Assembly (NCBI GenBank): GCA_022777455.1
Contig: JALFGI010000004.1
Coordinates: 1 to 7,093, forward strand
Origin: Clostridiales bacterium
GTDB lineage: Bacteria > Bacillota_A > Clostridia > Oscillospirales > Oscillospiraceae
DNA: 7,093 nucleotides
Reading direction: 5' to 3'
Shown here: piece by piece, positions 1 through 6,946 of the stretch
How positions within the stretch are numbered: position 1 is the first letter of the stretch
Layout: the number at the start of each line of letters is the position of its first letter
Program-made: the position numbers and the translations under genes
The notes under the pieces: generated by a model
Databases searched by the model: none
The model's input: only the letters and a program-made list of their open reading frames with translations
What the model was told of the DNA's origin: nothing

Positions 1-986
1 TGGGATATGGGAGTATCATGCTCGTCGTTGTCACCACGGGCGTGACCCTTGTGCGATTTGCGGTGAATGTGTGGTTTTGCTTCCGCAAATTGAAGATACC
101 GGTGTCTTTTCACGGGTTCCGGTGGGGCCTGTTAAAGGAGAGCTCCATATTCAGCTCTTTCTTGCTGATCAATATGGTGATTGACCAGGTGAACTGGAAT
201 GTGGACAAGCTGATCCTTGCCCATACCAGCGGGACGGCGGAAATTGCGGTGTATGGCGTGGCGGCACAATTTAATACCCTGTTTATCACATTTTCCACCA
301 CCATCTCCTCTGTGTTTTCGCCCAGAGTGAATCGCATTGCGGCGGAAAAAGGAAATGAATATGAAGCGGAGTTTACAGGACTGATGGCCAGGATCGGGCG
401 TGTCCAGTGGCTGATCCTTGGCTTGCTGGCCAGTGGCTTCATCGTTTTTGGCCGATACTTTATTTTGAATATCTATGCGGGAAAAGAATATGAGGGTGCT
501 TATGAAGCTGCGCTGTTTTTGGTGCTCCCCATTCTGATCCCGCTGATCCAGAACGTGGGGATCGAGATGCAGCGGGCGCTGAACAAGCATCAATTCAGAT
601 CCATTATTTATCTGATCATCGCCATCAGCAACGTTGCCATCAGCATTCCGCTGGCTGCCAAATGGGGCGCTGTGGGCGCTGCCATGGGGACAGCCATCAG
701 TCTTTTGGTGGGAAACGGGCTGATCATGAACATTTTTTATCACAAGGTACTGCGGATCGATATGAAGTATTTCTGGAGTGAGATCGCAAAGACCTGGAAA
801 GGCTTTGTGTTTCCGGCGCTGCTGGCGGTATTCATCATGCGTTATGTGAGAATTGACAGCTTGGTCCTATTTGTTTTCAGCGTCATAGTGTTTGCCGCTG
901 TGTACTGCGTATCTGTTTTCCTGCTCAGCTGCAATGAGGAAGAAAAGCGAATGATTTTAAGCATGGTCGGAAGGAGAAGATCATGA
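1..986 (+). CDS. Polysaccharide (oligosaccharide) flippase, Wzx/MATE-like, 5' truncated by window edge
   Basis: Integral membrane protein that by family (MOP/MVF superfamily, RfbX/Wzx-like polysaccharide export) moves lipid-linked oligosaccharide repeat units across the cytoplasmic membrane. The reading frame is open to the left edge (codons from base 3 read GYGSIM), so the ATG at 18 is internal and the true start lies outside. About 328 residues are visible against a usual 450-500, so the N-terminal third is missing. The visible part is a run of hydrophobic helices with short polar loops. Family-like features are the KESSIFSSFLLINMVIDQ helix, the NVDKLILA segment followed by Y-GVAAQFNTLF, and the late GAVGAAMGTAISLLVGN helix. 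The stop TGA overlaps the ATG of the next gene (ATGA), so translation is probably coupled. The substrate cannot be told from sequence. A teichoic acid or other polyprenyl-linked sugar exporter of the same superfamily is the main alternative. Confidence 0.88.
   Translation, partial: GYGSIMLVVVTTGVTLVRFAVNVWFCFRKLKIPVSFHGFRWGLLKESSIFSSFLLINMVIDQVNWNVDKLILAHTSGTAEIAVYGVAAQFNTLFITFSTTISSVFSPRVNRIAAEKGNEYEAEFTGLMARIGRVQWLILGLLASGFIVFGRYFILNIYAGKEYEGAYEAALFLVLPILIPLIQNVGIEMQRALNKHQFRSIIYLIIAISNVAISIPLAAKWGAVGAAMGTAISLLVGNGLIMNIFYHKVLRIDMKYFWSEIAKTWKGFVFPALLAVFIMRYVRIDSLVLFVFSVIVFAAVYCVSVFLLSCNEEEKRMILSMVGRRRS
971..976 (+). promoter_or_regulatory. Ribosome binding site inside the flippase 3' end
   Basis: AAGGAG lies six bases before the ATG at 983, within the last codons of the flippase. 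It supports the 983 start and, with the ATGA stop/start overlap, translational coupling of the two genes. Confidence 0.75.
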
Positions 987-2140
987 CCGAGAAACAGAAT
1001 TGCTGCGGTTGTACAGCGTGTCTGCATAGCTGCCCGGTGCATTGCATGACCATGCAAGAGGATGAAGAAGGGTTTCTCTATCCGGTGACCGATCAGAAAT
1101 CATGCATCCATTGTCACCGATGCGAAACGGTTTGTCCCATTCAGAAGCTGGAGAATCGGAATACGGAGACAGCGGCGTATGTCGGCTATTGCCGAAATGA
1201 AGCCATTCGGGAGCAAAGCTCTTCCGGCGGGATCTTTTCTGTTCTGGCGGAATGGATCCTCCAACAAAACGGCGTGGTCTTTGGCGCTGCGTTTGATCAT
1301 AATTTTGAGGTTTTTCACATTGCAATAGAAACGAAGGCGGAGTTGGCAAAATTACGAGGAAGCAAGTATGTCCAGAGCCGGATGGGGAATGCGTATCCAG
1401 AGGTCAAGCAATATTTGGAGATGGAGCGCAAAGTCCTGTTTACAGGGACAGCATGCCAGATTGCCGGGCTGAAAAATTATTTGAGAAAAGAGTATGACAA
1501 CCTTTATACTGTGGATGTTCTGTGCCATGGCGTGCCATCGCCGAAAATCTGGAGAATGTACTTAGAAGAACAAAAGAAGCAGTATGGCGCATCGGTTGAA
1601 AAAGCAGAATTCCGCAACAAGGTACATGGATGGAACAACTTCTCCGTCAGGATCGGTTTTTCCGGTACGCAGCAGTATTGCGTACAGTTTTCTGAAGATC
1701 AATTTATGAGAATGTTTTTAGGTGACCTGGACCTGCGTCCCTCGTGCTATGCGTGTCGATTCAAGGCACTCCCGAGAAGTTCAGATATGACGATCGGGGA
1801 CAGTTGGGGAATTGAGAGGGTCATGCCTGACCTGGGGGACGACAAAGGAATCTCCGTGATCCTGGTGCATTCGCAAAAGGGCGGAAGAATACTTCAGGAG
1901 GTCCAAGAAAAGCTGATCACAAGGGAAGCAAATTTGGATGAGGTCTTACCGCCCACGGCAGATTCCAGAAAGTCTGTCGCCATGCACCCAAACCGGAAAA
2001 AGTATTTGCGGGGTTTACAAAACGGAGAGAGCTTTGATGTGTTGTATGGCTATGTCAGAAAGTCATTTCTGCAAAAGGCGGTAGATTTGATACGCTATAT
2101 GGCGGTCAGATTCGGTCAAACATTCTTTCGGAGAACCTGA
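983..2140 (+). CDS. Coenzyme F420 hydrogenase/dehydrogenase beta-subunit family protein with two [4Fe-4S] clusters
   Basis: Iron-sulfur flavoprotein-type oxidoreductase of the FrhB/FdhB C-terminal family (COG1035). The N-terminus is a bacterial-ferredoxin domain with two cluster motifs: Cys7, Cys10, Cys13, Cys17-Pro, and Cys41, Cys44, Cys47, Cys51-Pro. The FrhB-like part follows with typical motifs: SSSGG at 79-83, GTAC at 155-158, VDVLCHGVPSP around 177-187 (Cys181), CYAC at 255-258 and GDSWG at 272-276. At 385 residues it has the usual length of the polysaccharide-cluster subfamily. Such proteins often stand in capsule/EPS clusters beside a polysaccharide pyruvyl transferase; none is in this window. 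The firm part is the family and the cluster ligands. The electron donor, any bound flavin and the substrate are unknown, and a role in modifying a surface glycan is inferred from the flippase directly upstream. It is not a hydrogenase by itself, and F420 use in a Firmicute is unlikely. Confidence 0.88.
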   Translation: MTEKQNCCGCTACLHSCPVHCMTMQEDEEGFLYPVTDQKSCIHCHRCETVCPIQKLENRNTETAAYVGYCRNEAIREQSSSGGIFSVLAEWILQQNGVVFGAAFDHNFEVFHIAIETKAELAKLRGSKYVQSRMGNAYPEVKQYLEMERKVLFTGTACQIAGLKNYLRKEYDNLYTVDVLCHGVPSPKIWRMYLEEQKKQYGASVEKAEFRNKVHGWNNFSVRIGFSGTQQYCVQFSEDQFMRMFLGDLDLRPSCYACRFKALPRSSDMTIGDSWGIERVMPDLGDDKGISVILVHSQKGGRILQEVQEKLITREANLDEVLPPTADSRKSVAMHPNRKKYLRGLQNGESFDVLYGYVRKSFLQKAVDLIRYMAVRFGQTFFRRT

Positions 2141-2163
2141 CATTCGAAATTATGATATCCGAT

Positions 2164-2193
2164 TTGACGAGCGCAAATCCTGAGAAAGATAAA
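2164..2193 (+). promoter_or_regulatory. Possible sigma-A promoter for the nucleotidyltransferase
   Basis: In the 97-base gap between genes a TTGACG (-35, five of six consensus bases) at 2164-2169 is followed after 18 bases by GATAAA (-10-like, four of six) at 2188-2193. The start would fall near base 2200, leaving a leader of about 38 bases. No terminator hairpin is seen after the preceding stop, so readthrough from upstream is also possible. Confidence 0.4.
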
Positions 2194-2237
2194 ACTGTAA
2201 TCCACATTTTCAAGGCAACGATGATAAGAGGGCTATC

Positions 2238-3437
2238 ATGTCAACAATGGAAATAGCAGAATCTGCTCTGCTGCACTGCCTCAGCTTGAGTCTGCGGCCA
2301 TCTGACAACGTCCATTCGCTCCCCTCCCTGACCGAACAGGAGTGGGCGCAGGTATTGGCCCTTGCGGACCGACATGAGGTTCTTCCGCTGCTGGAAACAG
2401 TTCTGGGCGATGTCGAGCTTCCCCCGGCATTGCGGTCAGCCATGGAATGGAAAACCGCCGGAACTGTCCATCAGAGCCTCCAGCTGCAGGCACTCACGGA
2501 AAAACTGACCAGGCTGCTGAGGGAAGCGGACATCACAGCCATCACGCTGAAGGGCTGCGCCGTTGCAAGGTTTTATCCGGTTCCGGAATTTCGGAAGACA
2601 TCGGATATTGACCTGTTTGTGTCCCATGAAGAGGACAGAGAACGGGCAGTGCAGATTCTGTGCGCCAATGGATTTCATTTGTCTGAAAAATGGCATGCCA
2701 ACCACCATGTGATTCTGACCTCTGAGAAGAAGGAAGTGGTGGAAGTTCATGCAGCGTGGACGGAATGCTTTCAGGAAAAGCATCTGAATCAATATGTAGA
2801 AAATTTGCAGAAGGAAAGCAATCAGCACTGCGGCCTTGTAGATTGTCAGGGCGTTCAGGTCTATGCATACGATACGGCTTGGCAGGGCTTTTATCTCCTG
2901 ATGCATATGCTGCTGCATTTTGTGGGAAGCGGCTTTGGCCTCAGAAATCTTTGCGACTGGGTCGTGCTGTGGGAGCATTGCAATGATACAAAAGAGCGTG
3001 AAGCGTTCTGGAAACTGGTTTGTGAAAGCGGTACCCTGGAATTTGCCAAAGCGGTGACGTCCATCTGCGTCCGATACCTGGGGCTCCCGGCGGAGAAAAG
3101 CCCGGTGTCGGTAGAGACTGCGGAAGCGGACACGGTGGACGCCTTACTCCGGGATGTTTTGGACGCCGGCGAATTTGGATACAGCGAAGCCGAGCGCATG
3201 GTAGGGATGGATGGCAGTTCGTTGGCAGCATATGTGAGAGAATTTCACCATCAGATGCATATCAATTTTCCGAAGGCGGGGAGAATCATCTTCCTCTGGC
3301 CTTTTCTGTGGTGCGCGACGCTGGTTCGGTTTCTGAAAAATAATAGAAGGCTGAATCGCCCGCCCGTCTCCGCCATTCTGAAGAAAGCGGGCAGGCGGGG
3401 GGAGCTGGTTTGCCGTCTCATGCCCCGCAGCACATAG
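2238..3437 (+). CDS. NTP_transf_5-type nucleotidyltransferase family protein
   Basis: Predicted cytoplasmic nucleotidyltransferase-fold protein of the uncharacterised family Pfam NTP_transf_5 (PF14907). Its core signature is clear: LKGCA at 104-108, an aromatic/Pro stretch (ARFYPVPEFR), then SDIDLFV at 122-128, where Asp123 and Asp125 are the likely metal-binding pair. Glu169 in VVEVHAAW is a candidate third acidic residue (inference). The N-terminal 100 residues are helical, and the C-terminal half carries a long helical region with conserved-looking WQGFYLLMHMLLHF (about 215-228). Its 399 residues are normal for the family. The start is supported by AAGAGGG at 2226-2232, five bases before the ATG. 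Members occur in EPS and peptide-export clusters of Firmicutes, and the substrate is not known. A minimal antitoxin-like MNT role is less likely given the length. It ends 15 bases before the stop of the gene on the opposite strand. Confidence 0.85.
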   Translation: MSTMEIAESALLHCLSLSLRPSDNVHSLPSLTEQEWAQVLALADRHEVLPLLETVLGDVELPPALRSAMEWKTAGTVHQSLQLQALTEKLTRLLREADITAITLKGCAVARFYPVPEFRKTSDIDLFVSHEEDRERAVQILCANGFHLSEKWHANHHVILTSEKKEVVEVHAAWTECFQEKHLNQYVENLQKESNQHCGLVDCQGVQVYAYDTAWQGFYLLMHMLLHFVGSGFGLRNLCDWVVLWEHCNDTKEREAFWKLVCESGTLEFAKAVTSICVRYLGLPAEKSPVSVETAEADTVDALLRDVLDAGEFGYSEAERMVGMDGSSLAAYVREFHHQMHINFPKAGRIIFLWPFLWCATLVRFLKNNRRLNRPPVSAILKKAGRRGELVCRLMPRST

Positions 3438-3442
3438 AAAGA

Positions 3443-3469
3443 GGCAGCCGGATCATATCTCCAGCTGCC
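3443..3469 (-). terminator. Possible terminator hairpin between convergent genes
   Basis: GGCAGCCGGA (3443-3452) and TCCAGCTGCC (3460-3469) form a 10-base-pair stem with one mismatch and a 7-base loop. The hairpin covers the stop codon of the - strand gene. On the - strand it is followed by TCTTTCTATG, a weak T-rich tail; on the + strand no T tract follows. It may act mainly for the - strand gene, and efficiency is doubtful. Confidence 0.35.
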
Positions 3470-4880
3470 CCAGGAAATAGCCGTGTTCGGTTACTTCGTT
3501 CTTGTTGGCCAATAAGATGCGCTGCCCGCTCCCTTTGTCGGCTGCGGAGAAATAGAGCCGATAGCAGCCCGGCGCCAGCCCTGCCGCGGGGAGCTTCACA
3601 GAGCAGGAGCGTGTCTGCCCGCTGCCCAGCCTTCGCAGATCCATAGGAAAGGGGATGCGGGAGCAGACTCCGGTTTGGACTTGCTTCAGTACAATATCGG
3701 TGCGGAAAGGCTTCATCGTGTTGGAGAATCCGGTGTTCTGCAGGGTGAGGGACAGAGCCAAGGCGGGCCTGAGCCATCCGCTTCTTTTGAGCCTACAGGC
3801 CCGGATCAGATAGCGGTAGCCGAGATGGGCCTGTACATAGCGATAGCCGTCGCAGCCGTGAAAGGCGTCGTTCCCGGTCCAGACTGCCCTGCGCCATGCG
3901 TCCAGGACCCGGCGGTCATAGTCCACGTTCAGATAGGAAACATGCATGGTCCGCAGGACGGAAACGGAGGTTTCCAGGTTGCTGAGGTTGTGATTCCAGA
4001 CCACCTCTCCGCCGTTTGGGACATAGCGGCACAGGGAATTCTGGAACGCCAGCTCTTCCTCTCTTGTGAGCGGCTCAGCAGGGGAGACGGCATCCCGCCT
4101 TGCGGTATTCCCATAGGTGCCCAGATCGGACTCCGAACCCAGGATTCCGTCATTGAACAGGCCAAGCCGCCCCATCAGCGAGCCATCGGCGGCGAAGGCA
4201 GGGAATTCTCTGGGCAGATCGTATCGGTTGTGGACCATCCGCCATTGAGCCGGGGTGCGAACGGAGAGGTAGACAGAGGGATCGATGATATCGTTCAAGT
4301 GCCGGATGAGCATTTCCAAAGAGGCGTCGTCCGAAAAGCGGGAGTGGTGCATTTCCCCCCAATTCCCGATAAAGATTCCCTGCATGAGATAAACGGCGTC
4401 ACGGTACCGATTCACCACCGGAGCGACCTGATCCATATGGGTCAGAACAAGTGTGAGGGACTCCGGCTCCGCTGCCGCGGCGACGCCGTCCCAGTCATAG
4501 AGGAAACGAAGAATCAGCCTCGTGTGGGCCGGAGACCGGGACCAGGAGGCTAAAATATCGTTTAGCTGGGCCAGCCCGTTTTCACTGATGGCGCTGGTGC
4601 GGAACTGCTTCAGATTGATCTCCAGCAGGGCCAGCGGATGGGCATAGGAGTCTGCTCCGATGGCGGCTTCACCGGAAGGCACATCATCGGAAAGCGTATA
4701 GCGGATGATGTGATAAAAGCCCTGATAGGGATTGGCAAGGGGCTGGGTGCTTTCGGAAAAGGGCTCTGCTGTCCAGGCAAAGCGGTGGGATCGGACGCGC
4801 AGAAGGCAGGGCAGAAGAGCTGCCAGCAGAAGGAAGCCCAGGCTCCATAAGCCGATTGTAAACACATCCGGGAGTTCCAT
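3453..4880 (-). CDS. Membrane-anchored DUF4874/DUF4832 protein (TIM-barrel glycosidase-like)
   Basis: A predicted surface protein of unknown function, anchored by one N-terminal hydrophobic helix (about residues 9-27, followed by the positive stretch RVRSHR); no good lipobox precedes Cys25. The DUF4874-like part starts with NPYQGFY at 50-56 and includes RFLYDWDG (125-132) and GIFIGNWGEMHHS (168-180). DUF4832-like motifs follow: LFNDGILGSESDLGTYG (241-257), GGE at 290-292, HVSYLNVDY, and GYRYLI before a C-terminal beta-rich domain of about 120 residues. The strand-end acids Glu176 and Glu292 recall catalytic acids of TIM-barrel glycoside hydrolases, but no activity is established for the family. 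The start is supported by GGAG eight bases upstream and by a strong promoter about 45 bases upstream. The 475-residue length is typical. Its position among export and glycan genes suggests action on an extracellular glycan (inference). Confidence 0.82.
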   Translation of the reverse strand: MELPDVFTIGLWSLGFLLLAALLPCLLRVRSHRFAWTAEPFSESTQPLANPYQGFYHIIRYTLSDDVPSGEAAIGADSYAHPLALLEINLKQFRTSAISENGLAQLNDILASWSRSPAHTRLILRFLYDWDGVAAAAEPESLTLVLTHMDQVAPVVNRYRDAVYLMQGIFIGNWGEMHHSRFSDDASLEMLIRHLNDIIDPSVYLSVRTPAQWRMVHNRYDLPREFPAFAADGSLMGRLGLFNDGILGSESDLGTYGNTARRDAVSPAEPLTREEELAFQNSLCRYVPNGGEVVWNHNLSNLETSVSVLRTMHVSYLNVDYDRRVLDAWRRAVWTGNDAFHGCDGYRYVQAHLGYRYLIRACRLKRSGWLRPALALSLTLQNTGFSNTMKPFRTDIVLKQVQTGVCSRIPFPMDLRRLGSGQTRSCSVKLPAAGLAPGCYRLYFSAADKGSGQRILLANKNEVTEHGYFLGQLEI

Positions 4881-4924
4881 GGCGTAAGCTCCGTTTTACG
4901 AAAAAGATTTGATACGTTTTGCAT

Positions 4925-4954
4925 ATTGTAACAGATGCTGCCGTGATTTACAAT
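4925..4954 (-). promoter_or_regulatory. Promoter for the DUF4832 gene, part of a symmetric bidirectional promoter
   Basis: Reading the - strand, TTGTAA (bases 4953 to 4948) is followed by exactly 17 bases and then TACAAT (4930 to 4925). TGT directly before the -10 box gives an extended -10 (TGnTACAAT). Transcription would begin near 4918, giving a leader of about 38 bases before the ATG at 4880. The same dyad provides the + strand promoter. Confidence 0.7.
4926..4954 (+). promoter_or_regulatory. Promoter for the ABC exporter, the other face of the symmetric promoter
   Basis: On the + strand, TTGTAA at 4926-4931 and TACAAT at 4949-4954 are separated by exactly 17 bases. Each box overlaps the opposite-strand box: the + strand -35 lies on the - strand -10 and vice versa. 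It lacks the extended -10 TG seen on the other strand, so it may be the weaker side. The start would be near 4961, leaving a leader of about 90 bases before the ATG at 5051. Confidence 0.55.
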
Positions 4955-4984
4955 GAGACAGAACCCATTTCGTTTAAAATCGGT

Positions 4985-5026
4985 TCCGGCCGGAGACTGT
5001 TACCGCCGCCTCAGGCTGGGAGCGGC
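4985..5026 (+). repeat. GC-rich palindromes in the leader of the ABC exporter
   Basis: The predicted exporter leader contains a perfect 10-base palindrome, TCCGGCCGGA at 4985-4994. A separate short stem follows, GCCGC at 5005-5009 with GCGGC at 5022-5026 and a 12-base loop. No T tract follows, so it is not a terminator. It could be an operator or simply a leader structure; no known riboswitch is recognised. Confidence 0.4.
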
Positions 5027-5050
5027 AGAAAAGTAGGGAATTGAGACAGT

Positions 5051-6748
5051 ATGTGTAAAGAACAACGGGAAACAAAGAGAAAACGAGTCGGTCAGGCTAT
5101 CCGGGAACTCTGGCAGTGGTCGAAGACGCGGCATTTGTCCATTTTCGGCATCTGCATTCTGAGCATGATCGGTACCTGCGGTTCCCTTGTGATAGCAGCG
5201 GCTACCAGAGGGCTGATTGACAGCGCGGTAGGGCGTGACGGCAGGCAGTTTCTGTTCAATGCCATTCTCATCAGCGGGGCGGTACTGACGATTCGCCTGT
5301 GCGGATTGATCTCCGGGTTGCTGTCGGCGAAGACCGGTGCGGAACTTCTGCGGGATCTGCGCACCATGGTGCTGAGGCGGCTTCTCCACAAGCAGTACGC
5401 CGAGTTGGACGGTTTTCACAGCGGAGAACTGGTCAACCGCATGTTTTCCGATGTGGGCATAGTCAGGAACGGGATCATGGAAGCGGTACCGGCAATTGTC
5501 AGCATGGCAGTGGGCTTTGCGGGCGCGGCTGTGCTTCTGATCCGGATGGACTGGCGGTTCATACTGCTGATGCTGGCGGGCGGGCTGTTGGGACTGATTC
5601 TGATAGCGGCGTTCCATAAGCCCATGACAAGCCGCCACAAGGCGGCGCAGGAGTCCGAGGGGAGGCTTCACGCGGCACTCCAGGAGTTGCTGGAAAATCT
5701 GCGCCTGGTCAAAGCGTCCGGCACTGAGAAGCGGATGGAGGGGCGGACAGAGGACAGACAGCAGGCCTTCCTGGCCGCCCAGCTGCGGAAGGGCCGCTTT
5801 TCCGTCTCCATGAACAACAGCATTTCACTGGTATTCCAGCTGAGCTGGCTGTTCTGCATGCTCTGGGGCTGTTATGGGATCTATTGCGGACGCCTGACCT
5901 ATGGGATGTTGGCGGCCATCCTCCAGTTACTTGGACAGATCCAAGGCCCGTTCTCCAAGGCTGCGGGGGTGGCGGATCAGCTCTACGGAACCATCAGCTC
6001 CGCGGAGAGACTGAAGGAGCTGCTCGATCTGCCGGAGGAGGAACCTGTTCCCGCGGACGATAGCGTGCCGGATCGGGAATTCCGGGAGATCAGGCTGTGC
6101 GGAGTGGACTTTTCCTATAGAAGAAGAGCGGAGCCTGTGCTGAAGCAGGTGAACCTCACCATCAGAGCGGGAGAGTTTGCTGCGGTCACGGGAGCCTCCG
6201 GCAGCGGAAAGAGCACCCTGTTCCAGCTGCTTTTGGGTATTTATCAGCCCGTCGGCGGGGAGCTGAAGTTCTGCTTTGCAGATGGGAAAGAGATGGCCGT
6301 CTCCCGCAGTACCAGGGGCCTGTTTGCCTACGTCCCCCAGGGGAATACCCTGTTTTCCGGAACGCTGCGGGAGAATCTGACCATGTTCACTGACCCTGCC
6401 TCCGATGAGGAAATTCTGCAAGCGGCAAGGCTCGCTTGCCTTGACCGCTTCCTTGCGGAGCTTTCGGATGGCCTGGACACCGTAATCGGTGAGCGGGGAA
6501 TCGGTCTGTCCGAGGGCCAGGCACAGCGGGTCGCAGTGGCGAGAGCCCTCCTCAGCCGGGCCCCCATCCTGTTGCTGGATGAGTGCACCAGCGCTCTGGA
6601 TGAGAAGACGGAGACAGAGCTGCTTCGGAATATCGCCTCTCTGAGGGGGAAAACCTGCCTCATCGTGACCCACAGAAGAGCGGCTCTGGAAATCTGTAAT
6701 TCCAGGATACATATTGGAGCTGGGAAAGTTGAAAAGATAGCGATATGA
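5051..6748 (+). CDS. ABC exporter: fused membrane domain and ATPase (MsbA/type IV exporter family)
   Basis: Half-transporter that should work as a homodimer (or with a partner) in the cytoplasmic membrane, using ATP to export a lipid, peptide, drug or glycan. The basic N-terminus precedes six hydrophobic segments (about 29-51, 68-90, 143-163, 166-187, 254-275 and 281-300). The ATPase follows: A-loop Tyr356, Walker A GASGSGKST at 381-389 (Lys387), Q-loop Gln430 in YVPQGNTLFSGTLREN, signature LSEGQAQR at 486-493, Walker B ILLLDE at 506-511 with catalytic Glu511, D-loop SALD at 514-517 and H-loop His541. All key residues are present. The signature has Glu for the usual Gly, a variant seen in Firmicute exporters. 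No C39 peptidase domain is fused, so leader removal, if any, is done by another protein. 565 residues is a full length. The ribosome site AGGG at 5035-5038 is weak, 12 bases from the ATG. It is divergent from the DUF4832 gene, with which it shares a promoter region. The substrate is unknown. Confidence 0.9.
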   Translation: MCKEQRETKRKRVGQAIRELWQWSKTRHLSIFGICILSMIGTCGSLVIAAATRGLIDSAVGRDGRQFLFNAILISGAVLTIRLCGLISGLLSAKTGAELLRDLRTMVLRRLLHKQYAELDGFHSGELVNRMFSDVGIVRNGIMEAVPAIVSMAVGFAGAAVLLIRMDWRFILLMLAGGLLGLILIAAFHKPMTSRHKAAQESEGRLHAALQELLENLRLVKASGTEKRMEGRTEDRQQAFLAAQLRKGRFSVSMNNSISLVFQLSWLFCMLWGCYGIYCGRLTYGMLAAILQLLGQIQGPFSKAAGVADQLYGTISSAERLKELLDLPEEEPVPADDSVPDREFREIRLCGVDFSYRRRAEPVLKQVNLTIRAGEFAAVTGASGSGKSTLFQLLLGIYQPVGGELKFCFADGKEMAVSRSTRGLFAYVPQGNTLFSGTLRENLTMFTDPASDEEILQAARLACLDRFLAELSDGLDTVIGERGIGLSEGQAQRVAVARALLSRAPILLLDECTSALDEKTETELLRNIASLRGKTCLIVTHRRAALEICNSRIHIGAGKVEKIAI

Positions 6749-6760
6749 CACGTCATCCGT

Positions 6761-6810
6761 TGTTAGCGTCCGCCAGGAAAACCACTGGCTGATCTCTCCC
6801 GACGCTAACA
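6761..6810. repeat. Nested inverted repeat at the probable IS terminus
   Basis: TGTTAGCGTC (6761-6770) and its exact reverse complement GACGCTAACA (6801-6810) bracket a 50-base segment. Inside it, GCCAG (6772-6776) and CTGGC (6785-6789) form a second, off-centre stem with an 8-base spacer. IS21-family ends carry terminal inverted repeats and several internal copies bound by the transposase. Both the TG start and the repeated sequence fit such an end. Confidence 0.6.
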
Positions 6811-6914
6811 TGCTCATACACTTGCTTTCATTTTCATCAAAATCTCTAAGCCCACGGGTTCCCAAGCTTCGGTGCATTCTGCGGCACACAGCGGTCGTTG
6901 GTGCGGTGGTCCAG

Positions 6915-6943
6915 CGGCCGCTGTGCGGTTTAAGCAGCGGCCG
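6915..6943 (-). terminator. GC-rich hairpin just after istB stop
   Basis: CGGCCGCTG (6915-6923) and CAGCGGCCG (6935-6943) form a perfect 9-base-pair stem with an 11-base loop, beginning three bases (TTT) after the istB stop codon on the - strand. No T tract follows, so intrinsic termination is uncertain. It overlaps an alternative stem, CACAGCGG (6887-6894) with CCGCTGTG (6918-6925), and the two cannot form together. It may limit transcription leaving or entering the element. Confidence 0.4.
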
Positions 6944-6946
6944 AAA

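Noticed and set aside
18..20. ATG as the start of the flippase
   Set aside because: The frame is open to the left edge and the protein would lack several expected membrane helices. No ribosome site is seen in the few bases before it.
132..743. 203-codon open frame on the - strand
   Set aside because: It is antisense to the flippase, rich in His, Gln and Asp without hydrophobic patterning, and has no plausible start context.
3675..4553. 292-codon open frame on the + strand
   Set aside because: It is antisense to the DUF4832 gene, which has a good promoter, ribosome site and family motifs. The + strand translation is low-complexity Gly/Pro/Arg-rich, as expected from a GC-rich shadow.
4800..4880. 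Lipoprotein signal in the DUF4832 protein (Cys25)
   Set aside because: Residues before Cys25 are Leu-Leu-Pro, and Pro at -1 does not fit a lipobox. A simple N-terminal membrane anchor is better supported.
5927..6889. 320-codon open frame on the - strand
   Set aside because: It lies almost wholly antisense to the ATPase domain of the ABC exporter, whose motifs are all intact. Its translation has no recognisable domain, and its start falls in the IS non-coding end.
6887..6925. Stem CACAGCGG/CCGCTGTG as a separate terminator
   Set aside because: The loop of 23 bases is long, no T tract follows on either strand, and the overlapping 9-base stem at 6915-6943 is more compact.
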